From Herbidospora mongoliensis (lineage in GTDB: Bacteria > Actinomycetota > Actinomycetes > Streptosporangiales > Streptosporangiaceae), in NCBI RefSeq assembly GCF_001570545.1, contig NZ_BBXD01000010.1, positions 310,001 through 374,000 on the forward strand: a stretch of DNA of 64,000 nt. The letters run 5' to 3'. Positions 1 through 8,031 of this stretch are shown here, piece after piece. Made by a program: the position numbers and the translations under genes. Every line of letters starts with the position of its first letter. Position 1 is the stretch's first letter. A model generated the notes under the pieces. The model was not told where the DNA came from. It was given only the letters and a program-made list of their open reading frames with translations, and searched no databases.

Positions 1-37
1 GCAGGACACCGGTGTCGGCGAAGAAGTGAGTGGTCAT
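1..37 (-). CDS. ABC exporter permease, N-terminal fragment (DrrB-like)
   Basis: Only the first 12 codons are inside the window (ATG at 37 on the minus strand, reading MTTHFFADTGVL). The start overlaps the stop of the upstream ATPase gene as ATGA, the usual translational coupling of drrA/drrB-type exporter pairs. The product is therefore inferred to be the membrane permease partner of that ATPase. No membrane segment can be seen in so short a piece, so the call rests on context. Confidence 0.6.
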   Translation of the reverse strand, partial: MTTHFFADTGVL

Positions 38-798
38 CGGGGGTCCTTGGAGTCGGCGCCGACGAGGGTGAGGAAGACGTCTTCGAGGGTGGGCTGCTTC
101 TCGATGTACTCGACCTTGGCGGGCGGGAGCAGCTGCTTGAGTTCGGTGAGGGTGCCGTTCACGATGATCTTGCCTTCGTGCAGGATCGCGATCCGGTCGG
201 CGAGTTGTTCGGCCTCGTCCAGGTACTGCGTGGTGAGCAGGACCGTCGTGCCCTGGCTGGCGAGTTCCCTGACCGAGGCCCAGACCTCGAGGCGGGCCTG
301 GGGGTCGAGGCCGGTCGTCGGCTCGTCGAGGAAGATGACCGGCGGGTTCCCGATGAGGCTCATCGCGATGTCGAGGCGGCGGCGCATGCCGCCCGAATAG
401 GTGGCCACCCTGCGGGCGCCCGCGTCGGTCAGCGAGAACCGTTCGAGCAGGTCATCGGCGATCTTGCCGGCGTCTTTGAGGTGCCGCAGCCGGGCGACCA
501 TCACCAGGTTCTCGCGCCCGGTGAGGATCTCGTCGACGGCCGCGAACTGGCCGGTGAGGCTGATCGACTCCCGCACCTTCGCGGGCTGGGCGGCGACGTC
601 GAAGCCGTTGACGACGCCGGTCCCCGCGTCGGCCTTGAGCAGGGTGGACAGGATGCGCACGACCGTGGTCTTGCCGGCCCCGTTCGAGCCGAGCAGCGCG
701 AAGATGCTGCCCCGCGCCACCTCGAAGTCGACGCCGCGCAGCACTTTCAGTTCCTTGTACGACTTCTCCAAGCCCCGTACTCGGATCGTTTGACTCAT
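34..798 (-). CDS. ABC transporter ATPase, daunorubicin-resistance (DrrA) type
   Basis: A 254-residue cytoplasmic ATPase that powers export through a separate permease. The Walker A motif GSNGAGKTT lies near residue 37. The ABC signature region is YSGGMRRRLD, the Walker B is VIFLDEPTTGLDP, and the switch histidine region is degenerate (LLTTQY). The short C-terminal extension after residue 215, ending in PTLEDVFLTLVG, is typical of the DrrA group that exports hydrophobic drugs or lipids. A good ribosome site (GGAGGAG) sits about 7 bases before the ATG. The permease follows with an ATGA overlap. Drug versus lipid export cannot be decided from sequence. Confidence 0.9.
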   Translation of the reverse strand: MSQTIRVRGLEKSYKELKVLRGVDFEVARGSIFALLGSNGAGKTTVVRILSTLLKADAGTGVVNGFDVAAQPAKVRESISLTGQFAAVDEILTGRENLVMVARLRHLKDAGKIADDLLERFSLTDAGARRVATYSGGMRRRLDIAMSLIGNPPVIFLDEPTTGLDPQARLEVWASVRELASQGTTVLLTTQYLDEAEQLADRIAILHEGKIIVNGTLTELKQLLPPAKVEYIEKQPTLEDVFLTLVGADSKDPR

Positions 799-904
799 CG
801 TTGTCTCCTCCGTGGAGCGCGCTACTCAATGATGCTGACTACCGCTACAAAGTAACACTGACTACTGGTACATAGCAATGCTGAATAGCGGAGACGCAAG
901 GACT

Positions 905-926
905 TATACGCATAAGCATACGTATA
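905..926. promoter_or_regulatory. Inverted repeat, possible operator upstream of the ABC exporter
   Basis: TATACG and CGTATA face each other across 10 bases in an AT-rich patch between the ABC exporter and the APC permease gene. Between this repeat and the exporter start there are also two copies of TGACTAC (about 837-843 and 859-865). Drug exporters of this type are often under TetR, MarR or PadR control, but no regulator gene lies next to the site, so operator function is a guess. Confidence 0.3.
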
Positions 927-982
927 TGCTGGAGCGCATGACAAGGCGCCGGTACGACCGTGCTGTCCGGGGACTCCGGAGA

Positions 983-2896
983 TCAGCCGACGTGGACGAT
1001 GGGCCGGCGGGCCGGATCGGGTTCGGCCTGGCGCAGGACCTCGCGGGTCAGGGGCGGGATGTCGCCGCCGCCGAAGACGAGGTAGCGCAGCAGGGCGCCG
1101 ATGGGGTTGCCCTCGGCGGCCCAGTGGAAGTAGACGTGCGGGGTCTTGCCGGTCTGGTCGCGCAGATGCAGCAGCAGGGCCGCGATGGCGTTGGCGACGG
1201 TCGTGCTCTGCATCCGCAGCACCCGGAACCCGTGCCGCTCCTCACCGATCACGCGCAGCTCCCCGGCGAACTCCGAGGCGTCCGGGACGGTCACCTCCAG
1301 GAACAGCAGGCCCTCCCGGGTGCGCAGGCGGTGCAGCTCCCAGGCCTCGCGCGCCTTGTCGACGTACTCCTTGGCCTCTCGCCCGTTGGGCTCGTTGGCG
1401 ACGATGTAGAGCTCGCCCATCTCGTTGACGAACCGGCGGGCGGCGTCGTCCAGGCTGATGCTGGTCACCCGCAGTTCGGTGGAGCGGGTCGCGCGGGAGA
1501 TGAGCGAGACCACCACGATGGCGAGCACGAACAGCAGCGCGATGACCAGGCCGTCGGGGCGTTCGATGATGTTGGCGACGGTGGCGTAGGCGAAGAACAG
1601 GGTGACCACGCCGAAGAAGAGCGCCTGGCGGGTGCGCCCTCTCGTCCAGGCCGACAGGGCCACGGCCACCGCCGCCGACAGGATGAGCGCCAGCACGCCG
1701 GTCGCATAGGCGCCGCCCTGCGTCTCGACCTCGGCGCCGAAGACCACGGTGATCAGGAAGGCGATGGCGGTGAAGACCAGCACCATGGGCCGGGAGGCGC
1801 GCACCCAGTCGGGCGCCATGCCGAAGCGGGGCAGGTAGCGCGGCACGATGTTGAGCAGCCCGGCCAGCGCGGACGCGCCCGCGAACCACAGGATGGCGAT
1901 GGTCGACAGGTCGTAGGCGGTGCCGAACCAGTCGCCGAGATACAGGTGGGCCAGATAGGCCAGGGCCCGGCCGTTGGCCGAGCCGCCCTCGGCGAACTCC
2001 GCCGGCGGGATGAGCACGGTGGTGGCGAAGCTGGAGGCGATCAGGAAGACGCTCATGATCAGCGCGGCCGTGGTCAGCAGCTTGCGCGTGCCCTTGACCC
2101 GCTCGGCGACGTCACCCCTGACCAGCGGCATGACGGCCACGCCCGTCTCGAACCCGGACAGCCCGAGGGCGAGTTTCGGCATCACGTAGAGCGCGACGGC
2201 GACCATCGCCATGGGGCTGGCGTAGTCGGTGTCCAGCGTGTTCTGCCAGCCGACGAGCTTGTCCGGCGCGGTGAGCGCGTGCTGGAGGGCGACGCCCACC
2301 ACGACCACGTTGAGCGACAGATAGACGGCCACCAGCACGACGGCGACCGAGATCGCCTCGCTGAACCCGGCCAGGAACACCGCGCCCAGCGCGGCGATGA
2401 GCGCCAGCGTGACCGGCACCTGCCAGTCGCCCAGGAAGTGCGGCACGAACGGGTTGTGCAGGATGTGCGCGGTGGCGTCGGCGGCCGACAGCGTGATGGT
2501 GACGATGAACGCCGTGGCCACGAACCCGAGCAGGAACAGCACCAGCAGCTTGCCGCGCCACCCGGGCAGCAGCCGCTCCAGCATCGACAGCGAGCCCAGC
2601 CCATGAGGGCTCTGCTCGGCCACGGCCCGATAGGTCGGCAGCGCCCCGAACAGCGTCAGCGCGACCAGCACCAGGGTGGCGATAGGGCTGAGCGCCCCCG
2701 CCGCCAGCGCGGCGATGCCCGGCTGGTAGCCGAGCGTGGAGAAGTAGTCGACCCCGGTCAGGCACATGACCTGCCACCAGGAGTGCTGGTGCTCGGGCGG
2801 CTCCTCGTCGTGCGACCCTCCGGCCAGTCCTTCTGGACGCTTCAGACCCTTGAGGAGCCATCGCCGCACTGTGTGTTCCCGGAGCGTGCCGGTCAC
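983..2896 (-). CDS. APC-superfamily permease (KimA-like amino acid/potassium transporter)
   Basis: About 637 residues (650 if the upstream GTG at 2935 is used). The GTG at 2896 has a better ribosome site (AAGGTGG). The N-terminal half holds roughly a dozen hydrophobic segments. The first carries [13 protein letters not shown], which corresponds to the discontinuous helix 1 of APC transporters. The last 150 or so residues are hydrophilic and probably form a cytoplasmic regulatory domain, an arrangement seen in KimA-like potassium importers and related actinobacterial permeases. Substrate is unknown: potassium or an amino acid are both possible. The gene stands alone, in the same direction as the sensor phosphatase upstream. 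Confidence 0.75.
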   Translation of the reverse strand: MTGTLREHTVRRWLLKGLKRPEGLAGGSHDEEPPEHQHSWWQVMCLTGVDYFSTLGYQPGIAALAAGALSPIATLVLVALTLFGALPTYRAVAEQSPHGLGSLSMLERLLPGWRGKLLVLFLLGFVATAFIVTITLSAADATAHILHNPFVPHFLGDWQVPVTLALIAALGAVFLAGFSEAISVAVVLVAVYLSLNVVVVGVALQHALTAPDKLVGWQNTLDTDYASPMAMVAVALYVMPKLALGLSGFETGVAVMPLVRGDVAERVKGTRKLLTTAALIMSVFLIASSFATTVLIPPAEFAEGGSANGRALAYLAHLYLGDWFGTAYDLSTIAILWFAGASALAGLLNIVPRYLPRFGMAPDWVRASRPMVLVFTAIAFLITVVFGAEVETQGGAYATGVLALILSAAVAVALSAWTRGRTRQALFFGVVTLFFAYATVANIIERPDGLVIALLFVLAIVVVSLISRATRSTELRVTSISLDDAARRFVNEMGELYIVANEPNGREAKEYVDKAREAWELHRLRTREGLLFLEVTVPDASEFAGELRVIGEERHGFRVLRMQSTTVANAIAALLLHLRDQTGKTPHVYFHWAAEGNPIGALLRYLVFGGGDIPPLTREVLRQAEPDPARRPIVHVG

Positions 2897-3079
2897 CGGG
2901 CCACCTTCGTATCGGGGCAAGTCAGACGAGTGCACACGCTACTGAGGCCGCGTATGGAACTCGTCAAGGCGGGGCGTCAAGAAAACGTAAAAAATCCGGA
3001 CGTCAGGTCACGCAACACCCGTCGGTGCATCTACCGGAGGCCGAGCCCGGCCGTCGAGTGTTCGGCCTCACCGGCGTCG

Positions 3080-6000
3080 TCAGGGGATGCGGACGGCGAG
3101 CAGGGCGATGTCGTCTGTCGGGTGGGGGCCGGGGATGCGGGTCGCGAGGGTGTGCAGGAGTTCGTCGAGGGGCTGGTCGTGGTGTTCGGCCAGGAGGCGG
3201 ATGGCCAGGGCGATGTCGTGCTCGACGTCGCTGCCGGGCCGGTCGATGAGGCCGTCGCTGTAGAGCAGGAGCGTCGACCCGGACGGGAGCGCGCGCCGGT
3301 GGTCGAGGCGGGGGTGCGGGTGCAGCTTGGGGAAGATCAGCAGGCCGTATTCGAGGAGCTGGTCGACCGTGCCGTCGGGGTGGAGCAGGAGCGGGCGGGG
3401 GTGGCCGGCGTTGGTCCAGGTGAAGGTCCAGGCTCCGGCGGTGTCACGGTCGAGCTGGCCCTGGACGAGGGTGCCGGAGGCGGTGATCGGCAGGTTGTCG
3501 CAGGCGTATTCGAGAGCGGTGACGGCCGCGGCGGGTCCCTGCCCGGGGTGGTCGATCACCGCCTGGCGGAGCATGTTGCGGACCTGGCCCATCAGGGCCG
3601 CCGCGTGGATGTCGTGGCCGGTGATGTCGCCGATCGTGACGGCCAGGGAGACGTCGACGCCCTCATCGGCGGGGATGACGAAGGCGTCGTACCAGTCGCC
3701 GCCGACCAGGTCCTTGGCGGCGGCGGGCTGGTAGAGGGCGGCCATGGCCAGGCCGGGCACATCGGGGAGATCGGTGAGCATCGCGGTCTGGAGGTTCAGC
3801 GCGGTGTCGTGTTCGTGCTGGAAGCGGGTGGCGTTGCCCAGGGCGAGCGCGGCACGGTCGATCAGCTGGAAGAGGAAGGGGCGCTCCAGATTCGTCCGGG
3901 CGGCGGCGGTCAGCCCGCTCAGCTCCACGGCGCCGATGTAGTCGCCGCCGTAGATCAGCGGCAGGACGAGCCGGTCGTCGGCCGCCTCGCCCGTGCCGTG
4001 CAGGAGCCGCCGGGAGGAGTCGGGGGTCTTCTCGTGCAGCCAGATGCTGGTCGTCTCGCCGTAGGCGGGGGTGAGGTGCCGGGCGAGGGTGGCCGCGATC
4101 GCACCGGGATCGAGGCTGGTGTTGAGCTGGTGGGTGATGTCGGCGAGCAGCTGGATGCGGGTCGCGGCGGCCCGGCGCTGGCGGGTGGTGGTCAGATGCG
4201 TCCGTACGCGGGCCAGCAGCTCGGCCGTGGTGAAGGGTTTGACGAGGTAGTCGTCGGCGCCCTCGTCCAGCCCCTCGATGATCGCCTCGGTGCCGGCGCG
4301 GGCCGACACCATCACCACCGGGATGTCGCTGGTCGCCGCGTTCCGCCGCAGCGCCTTCAGCAGGCCGAAACCGTCGAGCCTCGGCATCATCACGTCGGTC
4401 AGCACCAGCTCGGGCGGCTGCCGTAGGACGCTCTCCAGGGCGGCCTGGCCGTCGCCGACGGCGCGGACCCGCCAATGGGGTGACAGCGCCCGGACCAGAT
4501 GCGCCCGCATGTCGGCGTTGTCGTCGACGACCAGCACCTCGACCGGGCCGCCTGACTCGTCGCGGTGATCGGCGCCGTCGACCCAGCTGAAGGCTTCGCT
4601 GACGTACACCGCGGCCTCGGGCTCCTCACGCGTCCGCACCGGCGCGTTCGAGGCGGCCGCCGCCGCGGTCGCGCGGAAGGGCAGCAGGGCCGTGAAGGTG
4701 CTGCCCCGGCCGGGTTCGCTGGTCACCTCGATGGTGCCTTCGTGCCGGTGCAGCAGGTCTCTGACCAGGGAGAGCCCGATCCCGCTGCCCTCGACGCTGC
4801 GGGAGGCGCTGTCTTCGACCCGGTGGAAGCGGTCGAAGATGAGCGGCAGCTCCTCCGGGGAGATGCCGACCCCGGTGTCGGTGACGCGCAGCCGGGCGCG
4901 GCCGTCGTGGGCGTCGACGCCGAGGGTGATCCGGCCGCCGAGCGTGTACTTGAAGGCGTTGGACATCAGGTTGAGGACGATCTGGTCCCAGGCCGGGCGG
5001 TCGACCCAGACCGGTTCGGGCAGCGGACGGCAGTCCAGAACGAGGGTGACGCCGCCGTGTTCGAGGGCGGGCCCGAACAGCGCGGCCAGTTCGGCGGTGT
5101 AGGCGGAGAGGTCGACGGGCTCGAACCTGAGCTGGTCGGCGTGGCCGGCGCTGGTGAAGTCGAGCAGGGTGTTGACGTGGCGGAGCAGCCGCAGGGCGTT
5201 GCGGTGGACCATCTCCACCTGCTCGCGCTCCGGTGTGGCCGGGTCGGCCAGCAGGCCCTCCAGCGGTCCGAGCATGAGGGTCAGCGGGGTGCGCAGCTCG
5301 TGGCTGACATTGGCGAAGAAGGTGGTCTTGGCCCGGTCGAGCGCGGCGAGGCGTTCGGCCCGGTGCCGGGCGGCGTCCAGCGCCGAGGCGTCGGTGATCG
5401 CCGCCGCGACCTGGCCGGTCAGCAGGTTCAGGAAGGTCCGGTAGGCGGCGTCCAGCGGGCGCCCGGGGTTGATCCCCACCACCAGGAACCCCGCGGGCTG
5501 ATCGGCCGCCGTGATCGGCAGCACCAGGGCCCGGGACGGCGGCGCGAACCGATCGCGCGCCATCCGCTCCAGCCGGGGGTCGGCCGGGCAGCCGACCTCG
5601 ACCGGCCCGCCCAGGGCCTCTCCCAGTGGCCACGCGCCTCCCGAATGGAGCGGCACGACCGGGGGAGCCGCCGCGTCACCGGCGACCAGCCCGGCCGCGG
5701 ACACCAGCACGGTCTGGTCGCTGCCGGGCTCCAGCAGGTAGAGCAGCGCGAAGGGCACGTCGACCGGATGACGGGCGAACACCTGCGCGGCCCGCTCGCA
5801 CGCCTCGGCCGCCGACCCGGCGGTGCGGGTGTGCTCGCTCAGCTCGGCCTGGACGGCCGTCCGCCGCGCCCCCACCACCTCGGCGGTGGTCTCGGTGACG
5901 GTCGCGAACACCCCGCCGACCTCGCCCGTCTCGGTGATGATCGGGCTGTAGCAGAAGGTGAAGTAGCACTCCTCGGCGAACCTGCCCCGCTCCAGCACGA

Positions 6001-6382
6001 CCGGGAGGTCTTCGAAGAACGCCGACTCCCGGTCGGCCACGACCCCCGCGAGCATCGGGCCGACGAGATCCCACGTCTCCGACCAGACCTCGCGCGCCGG
6101 CCGTCCCAGGGCCGCCGGATGCTTGGACCCCAGCACCGGGATGAAGGCGTCGTTGGTGAGCTGGATCATCTCCGGCCCCCAGAACACGAAGCACGGGAAG
6201 CGCGACACCAGGCAGAGGCTCACCGCGCTGCGCAGCGACTGCGGCCACCCGGCCATCGGCCCGATCGGCGAGCAGGACCAGTCGTGGGCCGCGATCATCT
6301 CGCCCATGAGCCCGCCGGCCATGAGCACAGCTCTCATCGCTGCGGGCGGTTCCTCGAACCGCTCCGCCGAAGGCCCGGTCAC
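3080..6382 (-). CDS. Hybrid histidine kinase / receiver / SpoIIE phosphatase, 1100 residues
   Basis: A multidomain soluble signalling protein. Reading from the N-terminus I see a PAS-like sensor (about 30-165) and a GAF-like region (195-330). A HisKA dimerisation domain has its phosphoacceptor in FANVSHELRTP near residue 357, followed by a HATPase. A receiver domain begins VLVVDDNAD (about 614) with the phosphorylatable Asp in DVMMPRLDG (about 667). A second GAF-like segment (770-880) is followed by a C-terminal PP2C/SpoIIE phosphatase (GGDWYDAF near 895, LLLYSDGLID, TDDIALLAV). The output is thus serine phosphatase activity, presumably on an STAS anti-sigma antagonist, under phosphorelay control. 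The start is a GTG with a weak ribosome site; an internal ATG 15 codons later is possible. No membrane segment is seen. Confidence 0.88.
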   Translation of the reverse strand: MTGPSAERFEEPPAAMRAVLMAGGLMGEMIAAHDWSCSPIGPMAGWPQSLRSAVSLCLVSRFPCFVFWGPEMIQLTNDAFIPVLGSKHPAALGRPAREVWSETWDLVGPMLAGVVADRESAFFEDLPVVLERGRFAEECYFTFCYSPIITETGEVGGVFATVTETTAEVVGARRTAVQAELSEHTRTAGSAAEACERAAQVFARHPVDVPFALLYLLEPGSDQTVLVSAAGLVAGDAAAPPVVPLHSGGAWPLGEALGGPVEVGCPADPRLERMARDRFAPPSRALVLPITAADQPAGFLVVGINPGRPLDAAYRTFLNLLTGQVAAAITDASALDAARHRAERLAALDRAKTTFFANVSHELRTPLTLMLGPLEGLLADPATPEREQVEMVHRNALRLLRHVNTLLDFTSAGHADQLRFEPVDLSAYTAELAALFGPALEHGGVTLVLDCRPLPEPVWVDRPAWDQIVLNLMSNAFKYTLGGRITLGVDAHDGRARLRVTDTGVGISPEELPLIFDRFHRVEDSASRSVEGSGIGLSLVRDLLHRHEGTIEVTSEPGRGSTFTALLPFRATAAAAASNAPVRTREEPEAAVYVSEAFSWVDGADHRDESGGPVEVLVVDDNADMRAHLVRALSPHWRVRAVGDGQAALESVLRQPPELVLTDVMMPRLDGFGLLKALRRNAATSDIPVVMVSARAGTEAIIEGLDEGADDYLVKPFTTAELLARVRTHLTTTRQRRAAATRIQLLADITHQLNTSLDPGAIAATLARHLTPAYGETTSIWLHEKTPDSSRRLLHGTGEAADDRLVLPLIYGGDYIGAVELSGLTAAARTNLERPFLFQLIDRAALALGNATRFQHEHDTALNLQTAMLTDLPDVPGLAMAALYQPAAAKDLVGGDWYDAFVIPADEGVDVSLAVTIGDITGHDIHAAALMGQVRNMLRQAVIDHPGQGPAAAVTALEYACDNLPITASGTLVQGQLDRDTAGAWTFTWTNAGHPRPLLLHPDGTVDQLLEYGLLIFPKLHPHPRLDHRRALPSGSTLLLYSDGLIDRPGSDVEHDIALAIRLLAEHHDQPLDELLHTLATRIPGPHPTDDIALLAVRIP

Positions 6383-6474
6383 GGCGACATCATCCCAGGA
6401 TCATGCCGCCCTTCCCCGCCGGCAGGCTGCCGTTTTCCCGAATCGCGATGAACCTCCGGGTTGGACGCGAAAAA

Positions 6475-6526
6475 GCCCGCATCCGGCGACCGGCCAGACC
6501 CCTGGGACCGGACGTCGGATGCGGGC
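6475..6526 (-). terminator. Rho-independent terminator of the small secreted protein gene
   Basis: A perfect 11-base stem (6475-6485 with 6516-6526) read on the minus strand is followed directly by a T-run (6474-6470). It lies about 50 bases after the stop codon of the gene ending at 6576. Confidence 0.85.
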
Positions 6527-6575
6527 GTGCAACCTCCTAGTGCCCGTGGAGGAGAGGGCAAACGTCATTCTCGAT

Positions 6576-7070
6576 TTAGGGCTCGCCGAAGCCGAAGTTA
6601 CGGTGGATCACGTTCGAGCTCTTGGTCATGCGGGAGTATCCGGGGGCCTCGAAGATGATCTTGGTGTAGATCTCGTCGCCGTAGTCGAACGGCGGCTTGT
6701 CGTCCTCGTCGAGGTAACTGACACACGAGAGGTGCAGGTCGGAGACGATCAGGAGACCGCCCCCGTTCTTGTCCGACACCGGGATCAGGGTCGCTTTCGG
6801 CCCTTTGTACACGCGGTTGTCGTAGATCGGGTCGTCGGCCCAGACCTCGACCCGGGCCGTCGCGCCGTTGTCGACCAGATACTGCGCCTGGGCGTTCGTC
6901 ATCCCGACCTTGCCGGTGGTGAAGATCCGGCAGTCGCTGCCGCCTCCGGTGATGACCAGGCGCGCGGTCAGTTTGCCGGCCTCGTCGGCGGCGTGGGCGG
7001 GGGTGCCGAGGGCGAACACCGCTGCGGCGGTCACGGCGGCGACGCGGGTGAGCTTCTTGAAAGGGGACAC
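6576..7070 (-). CDS. Secreted hypothetical protein, 164 residues
   Basis: The chosen start is the GTG at 7070, preceded by AGGAG at good spacing. Upstream in-frame sequence has no ribosome site and would bury the signal peptide. The protein starts with a basic segment (SPFKKLTR), then a hydrophobic core and an AHA-type cleavage site after residue 28, so it is exported by Sec. The mature part, about 135 residues, contains two cysteines (GGGSDCRIF and LHLSCVSYL) that could form one disulfide. I do not recognise the family. The gene is divergent from the CAP-domain gene and has its own terminator. Confidence 0.75.
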   Translation of the reverse strand: MSPFKKLTRVAAVTAAAVFALGTPAHAADEAGKLTARLVITGGGSDCRIFTTGKVGMTNAQAQYLVDNGATARVEVWADDPIYDNRVYKGPKATLIPVSDKNGGGLLIVSDLHLSCVSYLDEDDKPPFDYGDEIYTKIIFEAPGYSRMTKSSNVIHRNFGFGEP

Positions 7071-7232
7071 GGGTTTCTCCTGTGCGGCAGTGGCGGTCGA
7101 TACGCACCATTCGTCCGCCTGCTTGCACTGGGCTTGAAGCTCGGCGATGAGCGCCGCGAGAAATGCCTTCCCCAGGCAGGTGACCTGCGCATTCACCGGT
7201 GGACCACTCAACGTGGGCCACTTCGGCGGGAA

Positions 7233-7252
7233 TTGAGTAAAGGCGTACTCAA
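7233..7252. promoter_or_regulatory. Inverted repeat in a divergent promoter region
   Basis: TTGAGTA and TACTCAA are separated by 6 bases and lie 35-54 bases before the start of the CAP-domain gene, between two divergent secreted-protein genes. The position fits an operator or promoter element. No regulator is identifiable. Confidence 0.4.
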
Positions 7253-7286
7253 GCCCACGGCAAGCCCCCCGCCGCACCATGGGCGC

Positions 7287-7994
7287 ATGAAACGCCTCGC
7301 GCTCCTCGGGTCGGCCGCTCTCGTGGCCGCCGCCGTCACCGTCCCCGCCTCGCCCGCGCTGGCGGCCGCGCCGCTGGCCGGTGCCGCGACCTGCGCCGAC
7401 GTCGATCTCGTCTTCCAGCAGAAGTCCGCCTTCCCGGACACGACCCGGGGTCGCTACGACCACATGATGCAGGGGAGCAGGATCGAGAAGTCGGTCCAGT
7501 GCCTGGTCAACGCCGAGCGCGCCGCCCGGGGACTGCAGCCCGTCAAGCGGTACATCGCCCTGCGCGGGACGACCGTCGCGCTCAGCAGCGCCACGGCCAA
7601 GCAGGTCGCGGCCGCCGTCCGGATCCGCTGGTGGGGGACGGTCGCGCAGGTCGGGAACTGTACGCCGCTGAAGTCCGACCCGAGCCGCTGCGACGTCCAC
7701 GTCAACCCGGAGACCGGGACCGACCCGGGAGCCAGGGCGAAAGCGGCCGGATACTGCAAGCGCGGCACCTCGTGGGCCGTCGGCGAGAACGCCTACCTCG
7801 GCTGGGGCAGCCCGTCGGTCACGCCCAGGGCCGCCGTCACCTGGTGGATGGGCAGCCCACCCCACCGGGCCACGATCCTCACGCCCGGCTACACCGAGCT
7901 GTACACGAAGGCCGCCTACGGCAGCGCCGACCCGTCTGTGTCGGCCACCCCGGCCGTGACGTATGTGCAGATGTTCGGCCGGTGCAGCAGCTGA
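7287..7994 (+). CDS. Secreted CAP-domain (SCP/PR1-like) protein
   Basis: 235 residues with a clear Sec signal peptide (MKRLALLG, hydrophobic stretch, cleavage after ALA near residue 27). The mature protein carries CAP-family features: [14 protein letters not shown] near the start of the domain, WAVGENAYLGWG, AVTWWMGSPPHRATIL and a C-terminal YVQMFGRC. The GEN and HR positions correspond to the conserved Glu/His cluster of the CAP cavity. Bacterial CAP proteins are extracellular and of mostly unknown activity; some bind divalent metals. A second ATG 8 bases upstream is out of frame and is not the start. Confidence 0.85.
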   Translation: MKRLALLGSAALVAAAVTVPASPALAAAPLAGAATCADVDLVFQQKSAFPDTTRGRYDHMMQGSRIEKSVQCLVNAERAARGLQPVKRYIALRGTTVALSSATAKQVAAAVRIRWWGTVAQVGNCTPLKSDPSRCDVHVNPETGTDPGARAKAAGYCKRGTSWAVGENAYLGWGSPSVTPRAAVTWWMGSPPHRATILTPGYTELYTKAAYGSADPSVSATPAVTYVQMFGRCSS

Positions 7995-7997
7995 GAG

Positions 7998-8022
7998 GAG
8001 AGCCTCCGGTGCGGAGGCTCTC
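7998..8022. terminator. Hairpin between convergent genes
   Basis: A perfect 11-base stem with a 3-base loop (arms 7998-8008 and 8012-8022) fills the 37-base gap between the stops of the CAP gene and the fucosidase gene. There is no clear T-run, so it may work as a bidirectional terminator or as 3'-end protection. Confidence 0.65.
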
Positions 8023-8031
8023 CCGCGTCGG

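Noticed and set aside
878-4426. A 3.5 kb open frame on the plus strand opposite the APC permease and the hybrid kinase
   Set aside because: It has no ribosome site and its product is a low-complexity Arg/Gly/Asp-rich mix typical of the antisense of GC-rich genes. The minus-strand genes carry clear domains and codon structure.
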